Below are positions 9,386 through 18,142 of a DNA stretch of 64,000 nucleotides, piece after piece (positions within the stretch are counted from its first letter, which is position 1; each line of letters starts with the position of its first letter). Source of the DNA: Deltaproteobacteria bacterium (lineage in GTDB: Bacteria; Myxococcota_A; Polyangia; DRWM01; JAAZOP01). The notes under the pieces were generated by a model. The model worked only from the letters and a program-made list of their open reading frames with translations. It was not told the DNA's origin and ran no database searches. The stretch lies in the NCBI GenBank assembly GCA_016218815.1, contig JACRCX010000131.1:53094-117093 (forward strand). Direction: 5' to 3'. The translations under genes and the position numbers were made by a program.

Positions 9386-9721
9386 ATGAGTGCTCGACTT
9401 CAAGTGTTGCTGGACGAAGCCGATCTGGCGAAGCTCCGCCGTACCGCGCGCCGCGAGGGCTTGACCGTTTCGGCGTGGGTGCGTCGCGTGCTCCTGGACT
9501 CCGCGAGACGAAGTCCGCACGGCGACCTGTCCCGAAAATTGGCGGTGGTCCGGGCGGCGGCGAAGCACTCGTTCCCCGCCCCCGACATTGATGCGATGCT
9601 GGCGGAGATCGCAGGGAAGCCTCGTCGTCCTACCTGCCCACAATCCGCCACGGCACCCCTGGCAACCCGTCATTCCGCTTCGCCGTGCGCTCGCACAGCG
9701 CGGCGAACTGCTCGTCGGTGA
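9386..9721 (+). pseudogene. Orphan ribbon-helix-helix antitoxin, 3' end lost
   Basis: The first 80 or so residues match small ribbon-helix-helix antitoxins: MSARLQVLLDEADLAKLRR, then EGLTVSAWVRRVLLDSAR, ending AMLAEIAGKP. In such modules a toxin gene normally follows immediately. Here the frame instead runs into the antisense of the opposite-strand PIN gene, whose stop is at 9630, and adds about 30 low-complexity Arg/Ala/Thr residues. Both the native stop and the toxin are therefore missing. It follows the giant gene by 30 nt. It may still make a DNA-binding protein. I read it as the remnant of a toxin-antitoxin pair cut by the incoming operon. Confidence 0.6.
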
Positions 9722-10169
9722 CCCGCCCCGATGCGTGCAGATGAATCCAGAGGTCGAACGTGTGCGCCACCCGGCCTCGGCCCAATTCCGCCAGCGCCGT
9801 TAGCGCAGCACGCTTGTCGTGCGTCACGAACACGGCGTTCGCGCCGGCGTCGGTCGCCCAGGCGATCGCCTGGCGCTCGGCACGGCCCTCCGTGTCGTTG
9901 GATCCGCGGCCGAGGTGGTCGTACAGGATGTGCGCCGCTCGCGAGCCGAGCGGAAATCGGACAACCCCGATCACGGGCTCTCCCTTGGCTTGGACGGTGA
10001 GCAATCCTGGACGGCGCCCTGTTCGATCGCCCGCCGCGTCGACGGCGGTCTGCTCCGCGATCATCAACTCGCCGGCCGGCCACGAGCCGACCGTTGCCGC
10101 CTTGACCGTCCCGGCGAGCACGCCAAGCGGACCGTCATCCAGGATCCAGGGCGCCGGACTCACGCCCAC
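9630..10169 (-). CDS. PIN-domain-like protein, probable toxin partner of the XRE-ImmA protein
   Basis: A 179-residue protein whose start overlaps the stop of the upstream ImmA gene by 10 nt, which indicates translational coupling. Acidic residues are spaced as in PIN ribonucleases: WILDDGPLG near the N-terminus, ELMIAEQ, the Glu of AERQAIAWA, and AVFVTHDKRA toward the C-terminus. PIN toxins cleave RNA in a metal-dependent way. The first 60 residues are longer than in VapC toxins. The alternative is an uncharacterised ImmA-associated protein without nuclease activity. Confidence in the PIN fold is moderate. Confidence 0.6.
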   Translation of the reverse strand: MGVSPAPWILDDGPLGVLAGTVKAATVGSWPAGELMIAEQTAVDAAGDRTGRRPGLLTVQAKGEPVIGVVRFPLGSRAAHILYDHLGRGSNDTEGRAERQAIAWATDAGANAVFVTHDKRAALTALAELGRGRVAHTFDLWIHLHASGRVTDEQFAALCERTAKRNDGLPGVPWRIVGR

Positions 10170-11329
10170 GTCAGAATCTCCCGCGCCCGTCCGGCCGAAA
10201 TCGCGGCTCGGTCAAGCGCGGCCAGCACGACGCCGGCGCCGAACCCGTGCATCATGGGCGACGGGCCGTCGGGGAGCGCCGCATGCACAAGGGCGGGCGG
10301 CGTGCTCGGCGGTTGCTGCTCGAACTGGTTCGCCCACGGAAGCTCCGCCGCCATGGAACGGCGTGTCACAAGTTGCTGCGCGTCCGCTCCCTGGATCAGC
10401 CGGCAGTTCTTCGCGTGCCAGACTGCACCTTCGTACGATAGGCCCCAGCGCCGCGCCAAGGAATCGACAACGCTTCGAGCCTCGGGTCGCCGCTTTCCGC
10501 CAGACTCCCCAGCAAGTGCCGCGCGAACCTCGTCTCGGGGAGCGAGGAACGCCGGCGAGAAACCGCGAGCGCGTTGTTCGATGGCGTCGTCGTAGTTGCC
10601 GGCGTCTTCCGACCAACTCACCCGCGTCGTCATCTCCGCTTCGCCCGCATCATGCAGCAGGTGGCAGAGCTCGTGGCACAAGATCGCCCGTCGCGAAAGG
10701 CCGTAGCGCGCACGACGTAACCCGGCGTTCAGCAGAATCACTGGCACCGCGCCCGGCTCCCACACCGAAGCCGCCTCGACCTCCCGGACCGGAAACCGGA
10801 CACGCCCGACGTGCACGCCCAGCTCGGCCAGGAGCGCCTCGACGTTTCGGATCGGTCCTGCCTCGGGGTGAAGCCGAACCCGGGCCCGTTCGGCCAGGAC
10901 GTAGCCCTGCTCCCACGGGTCCGGCGTCGTTCGGAGCGCAGCGGTCTTCCGGTGCTGCTCCAACGGCACGGGTCGTCCGAGGTGCTGCAACAGGCTCGCC
11001 AGCACGCGCCCGAGCTCGGCGCCGACCGCGAGCGCGCGGATGGCGGCCGGGGGCAGCGGCGCATCGGGCGTGGACGTCGCGCGGAAGCGGGTCATGCGTC
11101 GCCGCGGCGTCTCGTCGCCCCGGTAGAGGGTGGAGGCGTCGGCTGCGACACCCCGGCAGGCACGCTCGAATTCGCCGACAGATGCCTCCGGTGCGCCGGC
11201 CTCCAGCGCGGCGAGCTTCGACGGCGCAAGCCCCGACCACTCCGCGGCCTGCTCCAGCGATGCACCGAGTTCCTCTCGACGCTGCCGAAGCCGCGAACCC
11301 AGCACCGCAGATGTAGGTTGTGCTGCCAC
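10160..11329 (-). CDS. XRE-family HTH / ImmA-IrrE zinc peptidase
   Basis: A 389-residue protein. GTG 11329 is chosen because GGGGAGG lies just upstream; the open frame extends further but is junk-like there. Residues about 10-65 form an XRE helix-turn-helix (LGASLEQAAEWSGLAPSKLAALEAG read in part). The C-terminal half has the ImmA/IrrE metallopeptidase motif ILCHELCHLLHD (HExxH). Such proteins act as repressors that cleave themselves or partner regulators, in mobile elements and in toxin-antitoxin-like pairs. The gene overlaps the PIN-like gene downstream, which supports a two-gene module with this protein as regulator or antitoxin. Confidence 0.8.
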   Translation of the reverse strand: MAAQPTSAVLGSRLRQRREELGASLEQAAEWSGLAPSKLAALEAGAPEASVGEFERACRGVAADASTLYRGDETPRRRMTRFRATSTPDAPLPPAAIRALAVGAELGRVLASLLQHLGRPVPLEQHRKTAALRTTPDPWEQGYVLAERARVRLHPEAGPIRNVEALLAELGVHVGRVRFPVREVEAASVWEPGAVPVILLNAGLRRARYGLSRRAILCHELCHLLHDAGEAEMTTRVSWSEDAGNYDDAIEQRARGFSPAFLAPRDEVRAALAGESGGKRRPEARSVVDSLARRWGLSYEGAVWHAKNCRLIQGADAQQLVTRRSMAAELPWANQFEQQPPSTPPALVHAALPDGPSPMMHGFGAGVVLAALDRAAISAGRAREILTWA

Positions 11330-11415
11330 CCCACGCCTCCCCGGACAAGGTAACTCTCCTAGCACGGCCCGCACGTCAGCGGCAAGCGAGCCCCGCGGCG
11401 CCGCAGGACCTCGCC

Positions 11416-11437
11416 GAAGTCCGAAGTCCGAAGTCTG
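11416..11437 (+). repeat. Tandem word GAAGTCC x3
   Basis: Three consecutive 7-base words (GAAGTCC, GAAGTCC, GAAGTCT) lie between the ImmA gene and the formylglycine-enzyme fragment. They belong to the general class of intergenic tandem words in this window. Confidence 0.65.
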
Positions 11438-11519
11438 TCGCCAGCAGCCGACCGAGGACCCTGTCCGAGGCCCCGGCCGCGCCCTCCGCTCCCCTTGCCC
11501 TCGCGCGCACGCCGATCGC

Positions 11520-11753
11520 ATGATGCGTTTCATGGCGCGGGGCGATCGGCTCATGGTGGTGTCGGCGCTGGTCGCGCTCGCCCCGTCCGCCTGCACCGCG
11601 ATCGGCGCAGACTGGTTTCCTGATCGTGTCCTGCGCGGGGGGTCGTGGGGCAGCAACCCAGGCGTCATGCGTGCCACCTATCGCTGCAGGTGCAGCCCGA
11701 CGAACCCGCTCAACCACAACGTCGAGTTCCGCTGCGCCAGGACCCCGTGGTGA
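11520..11753 (+). pseudogene. C-terminal fragment of a formylglycine-generating-enzyme-like domain
   Basis: A short frame ends in RVLRGGSWGSNPGVMRAT, NPLNHNVEFRCARTPW and a stop. This is the characteristic C-terminus of the FGE-sulfatase (SUMF1) fold, with RGGSW and GFRCAR-like elements. The other 200 or so residues of the domain are absent, and the preceding 35 residues are unrelated. The same terminal segment is the variable region in many diversity-generating retroelement target proteins, but no reverse transcriptase or template repeat is visible here. I call it a truncated remnant. Confidence 0.55.
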
Positions 11754-11796
11754 AGGAGTTCACCGTGCCTGCGTGCACGGGATGCAGGAGGCTGCC

Positions 11797-13090
11797 ATGA
11801 ATTCCCCCATCACGACGCTCCTGGATCGGGCCGCTCTGCGCCGGATGGCGGGCGGGCGCTCGTTCGAACGAGGCGAGCAGTACTTCGGGAGCGGGCAGGT
11901 CGGCGCCCTCGTCGAGCACGAAGGGACGATCGTGGCGAAGGTGCAGGGCGCCCGGCCGTACCGCGTCAAGCTGTGGGTCGAACGCGGCCACCTCGACTAC
12001 TCCTGCACCTGCCCGGTCGGCACCGACCGGGCGTTCTGCAAACACTGCGTCGCCGTCGGATTGACGTGGCTCGAGCAGGGGAAGTCGGCGAAGACGACGG
12101 GAAAGAAGCCCGCCGGGCCGGCCGTGACCATGGACGACATCCGCGCACACCTCGCCGCGCAGGACAAGAACGCGCTCGTCGAGCTGGTCATGAAACAGGC
12201 GATGGAGGACGACCGCCTGCGCCAGCGCCTGCTCATGCAGGCCGCCAAGAAAGGGCCCAAGGGCCTCGACCTCGCCACGTATCGTGCGGCGCTCGACGAT
12301 GCGATCGGAATCGACGAATTCGTCGCGTACGACGACATGCACGACTACGCCAAGCGCATCGAAGAGGCGATCACCTCCGTCGCCGAGCTTCTTGACGAAG
12401 GCCACGCCGCCGAAGTCCTCGAGCTTGCCGAACATGCCCTCGAGGCCGTCGAAGACGCGATCGGCTCGGTCGACGACTCCGGCGGCGAGCTGGGCGGCAT
12501 CATCCAGCAGCTCCAGGACCTGCACCTGCGGGCGTGCAGGAAGGCCAAGCCGGACCCCGAGGAGCTGGCCGGGCGGCTCTTCGAGTGGGAGCTGCGCGCC
12601 GACCAGGACACCTTCTCCGGCGCGGCGGCCACCTACGCGGGCGTTCTCGGCAGGAAGGGACTGGCCGTCTACCGCGAGCTCGCGGAGGCGGAATGGGCCA
12701 AGGTGCCGGCCCTCGGATCCGGTCAGGATGACCCGGAGAAGTACGGGAAGCGGTACCGGAACACGCACATCATGGAGACGATGGCCCGGCAGACCGGGAA
12801 TGTGGAGGCGCTGGTCGAGGTCAAGCAGCGCGACCTGTCCTCTGCCTACGCCTGCCTCCAGATCGCCGACACCTGCAATAAGGCGCGGAAGCACCGCAGG
12901 AAGCGGCACGATGACGCGATGGCCCTGAGCTGGGCCGAGTTCGCCGCGGCGCCGGGCCTCCCCCGGTACGAGAAGCTGAAGGCCCACGCGGACCGGCTGC
13001 CACCCGCGGCCGCGGCGCAGGCGGGGGTCGTTCCCTGGCAGGCCTGGCGAGAGAAGGCGCTCGCCGTCCTTCGGGAGACGATCGCCAAGG
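11797..13090 (+). pseudogene. SWIM zinc-finger protein, 3' part lost to a transposase insertion
   Basis: ATG 11797 has an AGGAGG ribosome site 5 nt upstream. The protein has a SWIM zinc finger near residues 65-85 (CTCPVGTDRAFCKHC, pattern CxC-x-CxHC) followed by helical, TPR-like repeats. SWIM proteins bind DNA or protein and are common in bacteria, some next to MoxR-vWA or SNF2 genes. The sequence is normal up to about 13090 (ALAVLRETIAKAR), then the frame enters the transposase region out of phase. The usual C-terminal helical repeats are missing and are not found beyond the insertion. A shortened protein of about 430 residues could still be made. Confidence 0.7.
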
Positions 13091-14060
13091 CGAGACGCGT
13101 ACGGGACGGTGGACAGGGTCGTGCGGGGGATCTTCGCCGAGGAGCTGCAGCACATGCAGGTGCTGTGCTTGGCGTTGGTGACGTTCGGCGCGGTGCGCGC
13201 AGATCGTCTCGGTGTCGCCGCCGTCGGCAGGGCGATGGCGACGGAACGCGGCACCGACCCCAAGCACGGCATCAAGCAGGTCGACCGCTTCCTCTCGAAC
13301 AAGAAGCTCTCGATGGAGATGGCGTGGCCTTCGCTGATGCGGACGCTGGTCGGCAAGCGGGACCAGATCCTGGTCACGATGGACTGGACGGACTTCGACG
13401 CGGACGACCACACGACGCTGGTCATCTCGTTGGTCACCCGGTCGCGCCGGGCCCAGCCGCTGGTCACGTCCAGGCCGACAACATCCGCGCGAAGGCCAGC
13501 ACGTTGGTTCCCAGCAACGGACGGGTCAAGGTGTTCCACTACGCCCTGCTCACCGCCGACCGTGCCGGCCCCTACACCGCGGTGCTTTACAAGGCCGCAG
13601 GCATGAAGGACTCGTGGTGCTTGGCGACGAGCCTGCCCACGACGGACGGCCGCTCCGTCGTCGACGCCTACGCCCACAGGTTCGAATGCGAGGAAGGGTT
13701 CCGCGACGCGAAGGACCGCCGCTTCGGCATGGGCCTCAAGCAGACGAGCATCAGCAAGCCCGACCGCCGAGACCAGATGCTCCTGCTCTTCGCCTTGGCG
13801 TACCTGATCCTCACGTTGGTCGGCTACGCCAGCGAGCACGTCGGTGCCGACCGCGCGCTCCGCGCGAACACCGGCCGGACGCGCACGCACTCCCTCTTCT
13901 GCCAAGGCCGTCAGTGGCTGAACGGCGCAGCGCCAGCCCGGCTCCTCTCGGCCCTGCTGGACCGCGTCGGACGACTCGTCTCGGAGCTGCTCAGCCACGG
14001 AGTTGCTCATGCATTCGGTTGAGGGGATGGCTCAGCATGACACCCGCACCGATGCTTTCT
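13091..14060 (+). mobile_element. Decayed IS4-family insertion
   Basis: The region between the end of SWIM coding sequence and the DUF5647 gene carries IS4-type transposase fragments. Edges are estimates from where coding similarity changes. I could not find convincing terminal inverted repeats or a target duplication, which agrees with an old, eroded element. The interrupted gene does not resume on the far side, so some flanking DNA was lost too. Confidence 0.5.
13109..14022 (+). pseudogene. IS4-family DDE transposase with internal deletion and frameshift
   Basis: The N-terminal part lies in one frame (MDRVVRGIFAEELQ up to SLVTRSRRAQPLV) and includes the first catalytic Asp in VTMDWTDFDAD. 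The C-terminal part lies in another frame from about 13490 and includes YAHRFECEEGFRDAK, a perfect Y(2)R(3)E(6)K signature with the catalytic Glu. Between them about 60-75 residues usual for the family are missing, including the ADRGFGD-type segment with the second catalytic Asp. The enzyme cannot be functional. The sequence ends LLSHGVAHAFG with a TGA at 14022. Confidence 0.8.
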
Positions 14061-14151
14061 GGAAACTGATCTTGTGCCAGTTCTCCGGGATCCCGGAATG
14101 CGGTCGGCACGCGAGTGCGGCGAGGCGAGGCGCCGAGCGGCCGCCCGGGGG

Positions 14152-14409
14152 TCAGCCCGCGGTCACCTCGATCGTGGGGACCTGTGGCCGCGGGGTCTTC
14201 ATTCGGATGACGACGACGGTCTGGCCGGTACGTTTGGCGGAGTCGACCGTCTTCAGGTTCTCCGTCGCCAGTTCGACATCGTCCTCGGGCACGAACACCA
14301 GAACCGCCTGCGGGGGAATCCGATCCAGCACGTCCGGATTCTCGAACACGTAACGCATCCACTCGGCGTGCAGGTCGAGGTTGCGCTGGACCATCTCGTC
14401 TTGGGTCAT
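14152..14409 (-). CDS. DUF5647-family small protein
   Basis: An 85-residue protein starting MTQDEMVQRNLDLHAEWMRY and ending in a short Pro/Val segment. It matches the small DUF5647 family (NLxLHAEWMRYVFExPxVLDxIP, then a VLVFVPEDDVELA strand). Function is unknown; members tend to sit near accessory toxin-antitoxin-like genes. GGAGG lies 8 nt upstream of the ATG. The start overlaps the stop of a 55-residue upstream frame as TGATG, which suggests coupling. Confidence 0.7.
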   Translation of the reverse strand: MTQDEMVQRNLDLHAEWMRYVFENPDVLDRIPPQAVLVFVPEDDVELATENLKTVDSAKRTGQTVVVIRMKTPRPQVPTIEVTAG

Positions 14410-14576
14410 CAGAGCGCCTCCTTCTCGAAGCGGGCTCGATACTCGCGCCAGCGGGCCCTCTGGAACGGCCTGCGCCGTCTGATCGACGACCCGATCGTCC
14501 CCGGTGCCGCCTCCCCTCCGCAAGCCTGATCCGCAAATCGCCGGCCCGCCGGTCGAGTGGCCGCTCGCCGCCCCAT
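14409..14576 (-). CDS. Possible 55-residue protein coupled to the DUF5647 gene
   Basis: ATG 14576 opens a short frame ending at the TGATG overlap with the DUF5647 start. The last third (PFQRARWREYRARFEKEAL) has protein-like composition with a charged amphipathic helix. The first half is Arg/Gly-rich and unremarkable. It may be a small partner protein or the eroded tail of one. The overlap is the only strong argument for translation. Confidence 0.3.
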   Translation of the reverse strand: MGRRAATRPAGRRFADQACGGEAAPGTIGSSIRRRRPFQRARWREYRARFEKEAL

Positions 14577-14648
14577 GCGCTAGGATTCCCCCGCCGCCCG
14601 TCGCTGCGGAGAGGCGATGAGAATGAGCCGTTCCGCCAAGACCTTGCC

Positions 14649-14692
14649 CGCCCTCTTTGCGCCCTTTGCGTTCTTTGCGTCCTTTGCGCGAA
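14649..14692 (+). repeat. Tandem word repeat (CCTTTGCGT)
   Basis: Four to five copies of a 9-base word of the form CCTTTGCGT/C are strung together upstream of the barrel-protein gene. They are AT-richer than the flanks. Same class as the other intergenic tandem words. Confidence 0.75.
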
Positions 14693-14714
14693 CTTCCCGG
14701 GCAAGGTGGCCGGG

Positions 14715-15515
14715 ATGATGATCGAGGCCACACGTCCCCGCTTTGCCGCTCTGCCCGCCGTCGCCCTGCCGTTGCTGTTCGCGGCCTCGACCGCGGCCCA
14801 GCCCGTCCCCTGGCCCCCGCCCGGCGACGCCGTCCTCCCCGACCAGCCCGCCTACGACCAGCCCGCCCCGGACGCCACCGACGCGCCCGCCCCGGACTGC
14901 GAGGCCCCCACCGGCTTCTTCATGGGCCTCCACGCCCTCGCCTACATCCCTTTCGGCTCGTGGATCGACCACCCGATGGCCGGCACCACCACCTACAGCG
15001 TCGCCCACCCCGACGACCTCGACCTGTTCGGCCCCGGCGGCGGCGCCGTCTTCGAACTGGGCGGCAAGTGGTGCCCTCGCGTCGGCTTCAGCGTCCAGGT
15101 CGACGTCTCCTCCCTCGGCACGAACGAATGGGTCGATTACGCGAACGCCAACCTCAGCTCCGTCTCCGCCTGGGCCGTGCAATGGGGCGTCGACTCCATG
15201 TTCCTCGTCGAGGCCGTGCGCGCCGGCCCCTTCCGCCTCGAAGGCCGCGCGGGCCTCGGCTACCGCGACGCGACGGGGAAGGAACACTCCGCCGACTACG
15301 ACGCGAGCTGGAGCTACGACTTCCTGAAGTCCGGCATCTCCGTGCGCCTCGGCGCCGGCTGGCTGTTCTCGGTCCTCGACGGCCTGGACGTCGTCGCGTT
15401 GACCGATTTCGTGATGGGCTTTCCGGGGGTGGACCACGGCGAGCTGGGCGGCGCCCTCGCGGCCTGGTCGTTCCAACTCGCCGTCGGCGTCCGCTTCCTC
15501 CCAATGGAGCTGTGA
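14715..15515 (+). CDS. Secreted, outer-membrane-barrel-like protein
   Basis: A 266-residue protein from ATG 14715 (GTG 14706 is an alternative). An N-terminal signal peptide is visible (LPAVALPLLFAASTAAQP), then a Pro/Asp-rich linker to about residue 55. After that come alternating amphipathic beta strands with aromatic girdles (GFFMGLHALAYIPFGSW, WSYDFLKSGISVRLGAGWLF) ending AVGVRFLPMEL, as expected for an outer-membrane beta-barrel. No specific family is recognised. The stop overlaps the next start as TGATG, so it is the first gene of a three-gene operon. Confidence 0.7.
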   Translation: MMIEATRPRFAALPAVALPLLFAASTAAQPVPWPPPGDAVLPDQPAYDQPAPDATDAPAPDCEAPTGFFMGLHALAYIPFGSWIDHPMAGTTTYSVAHPDDLDLFGPGGGAVFELGGKWCPRVGFSVQVDVSSLGTNEWVDYANANLSSVSAWAVQWGVDSMFLVEAVRAGPFRLEGRAGLGYRDATGKEHSADYDASWSYDFLKSGISVRLGAGWLFSVLDGLDVVALTDFVMGFPGVDHGELGGALAAWSFQLAVGVRFLPMEL

Positions 15516-17050
15516 TGGAACCGCGAATCGTCGCGCGTATCCTCGTCGCCGCTGTCCTCGCCCCGGCCGCGGTGCAGCCGGGATGCTGCGACAGCGAGAG
15601 CGACTACACCTACACCTACAGCTTCTACAACGACACGCCGTTCTTCGTCCACGTCCTCGTCCCGGATGCAAACCGGCTCTGGATCCCGCCTGACGCGCAT
15701 CTGTCCCTCGGCACCGACTCGACCTCGCTCACCGTGGTCATCGCCCCGGGCCAGCACGCGGAAGGCCGCTACTCGACCGAGATGGTCTGCTGCGACGGCG
15801 AGTGCGGCAGCGTCACCGTCCGCCGGCCGGCCCACGGCGACGGCCTCGATGCGTCCTACACCCCGCCCTCGTGCGGCTCCTCCGGCTCCTGCCCCTACGT
15901 CTATGTCGCCACCGCCGCCGGCTTCGCCCGCGTTGGCGAGGCGCTGGCCGGCGCCCTCAACCGCGGCGCCCGTCGCGAGGATCGCGTGCCCCTCGGTCCC
16001 CTCGCCGCCGTCGACGGCCGCTACCGCGTCCGCCTCGCCGCCGAGCTGCTCGAAGACGACACCTTCGACTCCGTCGCGCTCGACCTCGTCGACCACGACC
16101 CCGCCCTGGAAGTCGTCGCCGACACCGACGGGACCCTCCTCGCCGTGCGCGACCCCGTCGCCCCCCTCGCCGTCCTCGACGCCGCCGGCCGAGATCGCCT
16201 CCCCCCGCTGCTCGCCGACGACGGCGACGCCTGGGAAGGAATCAACGCCGCGTCCGTCCTGGACGATCGGGTCCGCGACTGGGTCACGGTGGAGTTCCCC
16301 CGCCCCGCGCCCGCCGGCGACGTCGTGCTCCTCGTCCGCGGCAGCAATACGGCCTTCCTCCAGGATTCGTACCATGCCTACATCCGCCAGTTCGGACCGG
16401 GCCTGCCCAAGCTGATGCGCGGGACGAGCGCATTTCCGGCCTACCGCCCGATCGTCGAAGGCCTCCTGCGCTCCGCCGGCTTCGCCCTGGACGTCGCCGT
16501 CGAGAACCTCCCCGACTGGAAGCCCATCGGCACACTCCCCGCCATCGGCCCGGCCGGCCCGCGCACCGTCGCCCTGCGCCTGAGCCTCCCTCCCTCCGAT
16601 GCCCCCACCTTCCGCGTCCGCCTCGCCGTCCTCCCTGGAGCCTGGCGCGTGGAACAGGTGCGCCTCGCCTCGCTGGTCGACGCGGCCCTTGAGCCCCGCA
16701 CGCTGGCCCCGATCGGATCGGTCCTCGACGCCCCGGACGCGGACGGGCGCGACCTTGCCTCGGACCTCCTCGCCCATCGCGACGGCCGAACGCTGGTCGT
16801 TCCCTACCGCCACGGTCTGACCGTCCTCTTCGACGCCCCCGCCCCGGCTCCGACCCTCTCCCGCTCGGCGTTCCTCCGCGTCGAGGGGTGGTACGAGGAG
16901 CGGGACGCCTCCCCGCTGCCCTGCATCCGCTGGCGGAACCTCTTCTCCGCCGCGCTCGGCCAGAACTCCTTCGCGACCTTCGTGCTCGAGCGCCTCCGCA
17001 AGCAGGAAGCGATTCGCTTGCTGGCGGGCCTGGGAGCGTCCGCACCTTGA
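15515..17050 (+). CDS. Secreted protein of unknown function
   Basis: A 511-residue protein coupled to the preceding gene by TGATG. The N-terminus is a signal peptide (RILVAAVLAPAAVQPGCC). A Cys-containing stretch follows (CCDGECGS, PPSCGSSGSC). Then come beta-rich repeats with paired phrases about residues 150-240 and 300-450. An SYHAYIRQFGPGLPKLM segment is notable. A lipid attachment at the first Cys is possible, but the lipobox is weak. No family is recognised. The downstream radical SAM gene overlaps its stop by 4 nt, so the three products probably act together. Confidence 0.65.
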   Translation: MEPRIVARILVAAVLAPAAVQPGCCDSESDYTYTYSFYNDTPFFVHVLVPDANRLWIPPDAHLSLGTDSTSLTVVIAPGQHAEGRYSTEMVCCDGECGSVTVRRPAHGDGLDASYTPPSCGSSGSCPYVYVATAAGFARVGEALAGALNRGARREDRVPLGPLAAVDGRYRVRLAAELLEDDTFDSVALDLVDHDPALEVVADTDGTLLAVRDPVAPLAVLDAAGRDRLPPLLADDGDAWEGINAASVLDDRVRDWVTVEFPRPAPAGDVVLLVRGSNTAFLQDSYHAYIRQFGPGLPKLMRGTSAFPAYRPIVEGLLRSAGFALDVAVENLPDWKPIGTLPAIGPAGPRTVALRLSLPPSDAPTFRVRLAVLPGAWRVEQVRLASLVDAALEPRTLAPIGSVLDAPDADGRDLASDLLAHRDGRTLVVPYRHGLTVLFDAPAPAPTLSRSAFLRVEGWYEERDASPLPCIRWRNLFSAALGQNSFATFVLERLRKQEAIRLLAGLGASAP

Positions 17051-18108
17051 CGGCGAAAGCTGCGTCGCGGCGCTATGCCGCGGATTTCGCGGAACGCGCC
17101 GTCTTCTCCGCGACGCGTTCCGGCACGGCCGCGGGAACCCAAGAGGGGCTCGCGACGCTGGCCGCCGGTCTGGCCGCCGCGGAGCAGCGCCGACAGGACG
17201 TCGCCCACCGCCTCGGCATCGCCGTCCCCCACACCCTCGTGATCGGTGTCACCTCCCGCTGCAACCTGCGCTGCCGCTCCTGCATGGTCCGCGCCGATCG
17301 GGCCCGCCCACCCGCAGCGCTCTCCTACCCGACGCTGGCGCGCCTCCTGGACGAGTGCGCCGAGCTGGGCATCGGGCGCGTGGCCTTCGTGGGCGGCGAG
17401 CCGCTCCTGTTCTCCGGCCTGCAGCGCCTGGTCGCCTCACGGCCCGGCACCCTCTTCGTCGTCTTCACGAACGGTCGCGCTGTCGACGCCCGCTTCGCCG
17501 CGCGCTGGCGCTGCGCCGCGAACGTCGCGTTCTTCGTCAACGCCAGCGCCGGCTCGTCTTGCCGTCCCGCGGAAGCCGTGCTGGCGCGGCTGCACCGCGC
17601 CGGACTCACCTGCGGCTTCTCCGCGACCGTCCACGCCGGAAACGCCGCGACGTTCGCCTCCGCCGCGACCTACGACCGCCTCGCCGTCTCCGGCGCCTCC
17701 TTCGCCCTCGTCCTGGACTACCTCCCGGCGCTCGCCGCGGAGGATGATCCCCTGGTCGTGCCGCCCGCCCCTCGTCGCCGCGTCGTCGCCGCCGCACGCG
17801 CCGCCGCCCGTCGCCACGGCCTGCTGGTGATCTGCGCACCCGAGGACGAGGACGCGCTCGGCGGCTGCGGCATCGCCGGACGCTCGCTCATCCACGTCGA
17901 CCCCCGCGGCGCCATCACCCCGTGCCCCTTCGTCCCCCTCTCGCCCCTCCGCGTCGGCCGCCACTCCCTGCTCGACGCCCTCCGCAGCCCCTACTTCCGC
18001 GAGCTGCGCGACGCTGCCCCGTCCTGGGACGCCCGCCCCGGCTCCTGCACCGTCCGCAAGGGCGGCGCCGACTTCCTGGCGATGGCTGAGCGATACGGCG
18101 CTCTGTGA
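17047..18108 (+). CDS. Radical SAM protein with partial SPASM-like C-terminus
   Basis: A 353-residue protein with likely start TTG 17047, overlapping the previous stop (TTGA). The SAM-cluster motif CNLRCRSC (CxxxCxxC) lies near residue 75 and VGGEPLLF, the GGE motif, near 120. Toward the end three more cysteines are placed like an incomplete SPASM auxiliary-cluster domain: GGCGIAGR, TPCPF and GSCTVRKGG. Enzymes of this type modify peptides or proteins through a 5'-deoxyadenosyl radical. No obvious small precursor peptide is encoded next to it. The substrate may be one of the two secreted proteins upstream, but this is a guess. Confidence 0.8.
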   Translation: MTAKAASRRYAADFAERAVFSATRSGTAAGTQEGLATLAAGLAAAEQRRQDVAHRLGIAVPHTLVIGVTSRCNLRCRSCMVRADRARPPAALSYPTLARLLDECAELGIGRVAFVGGEPLLFSGLQRLVASRPGTLFVVFTNGRAVDARFAARWRCAANVAFFVNASAGSSCRPAEAVLARLHRAGLTCGFSATVHAGNAATFASAATYDRLAVSGASFALVLDYLPALAAEDDPLVVPPAPRRRVVAAARAAARRHGLLVICAPEDEDALGGCGIAGRSLIHVDPRGAITPCPFVPLSPLRVGRHSLLDALRSPYFRELRDAAPSWDARPGSCTVRKGGADFLAMAERYGAL

Positions 18109-18142
18109 GCGACCAGGTCCATCTGTCGGCCTTTGTCCGGCG

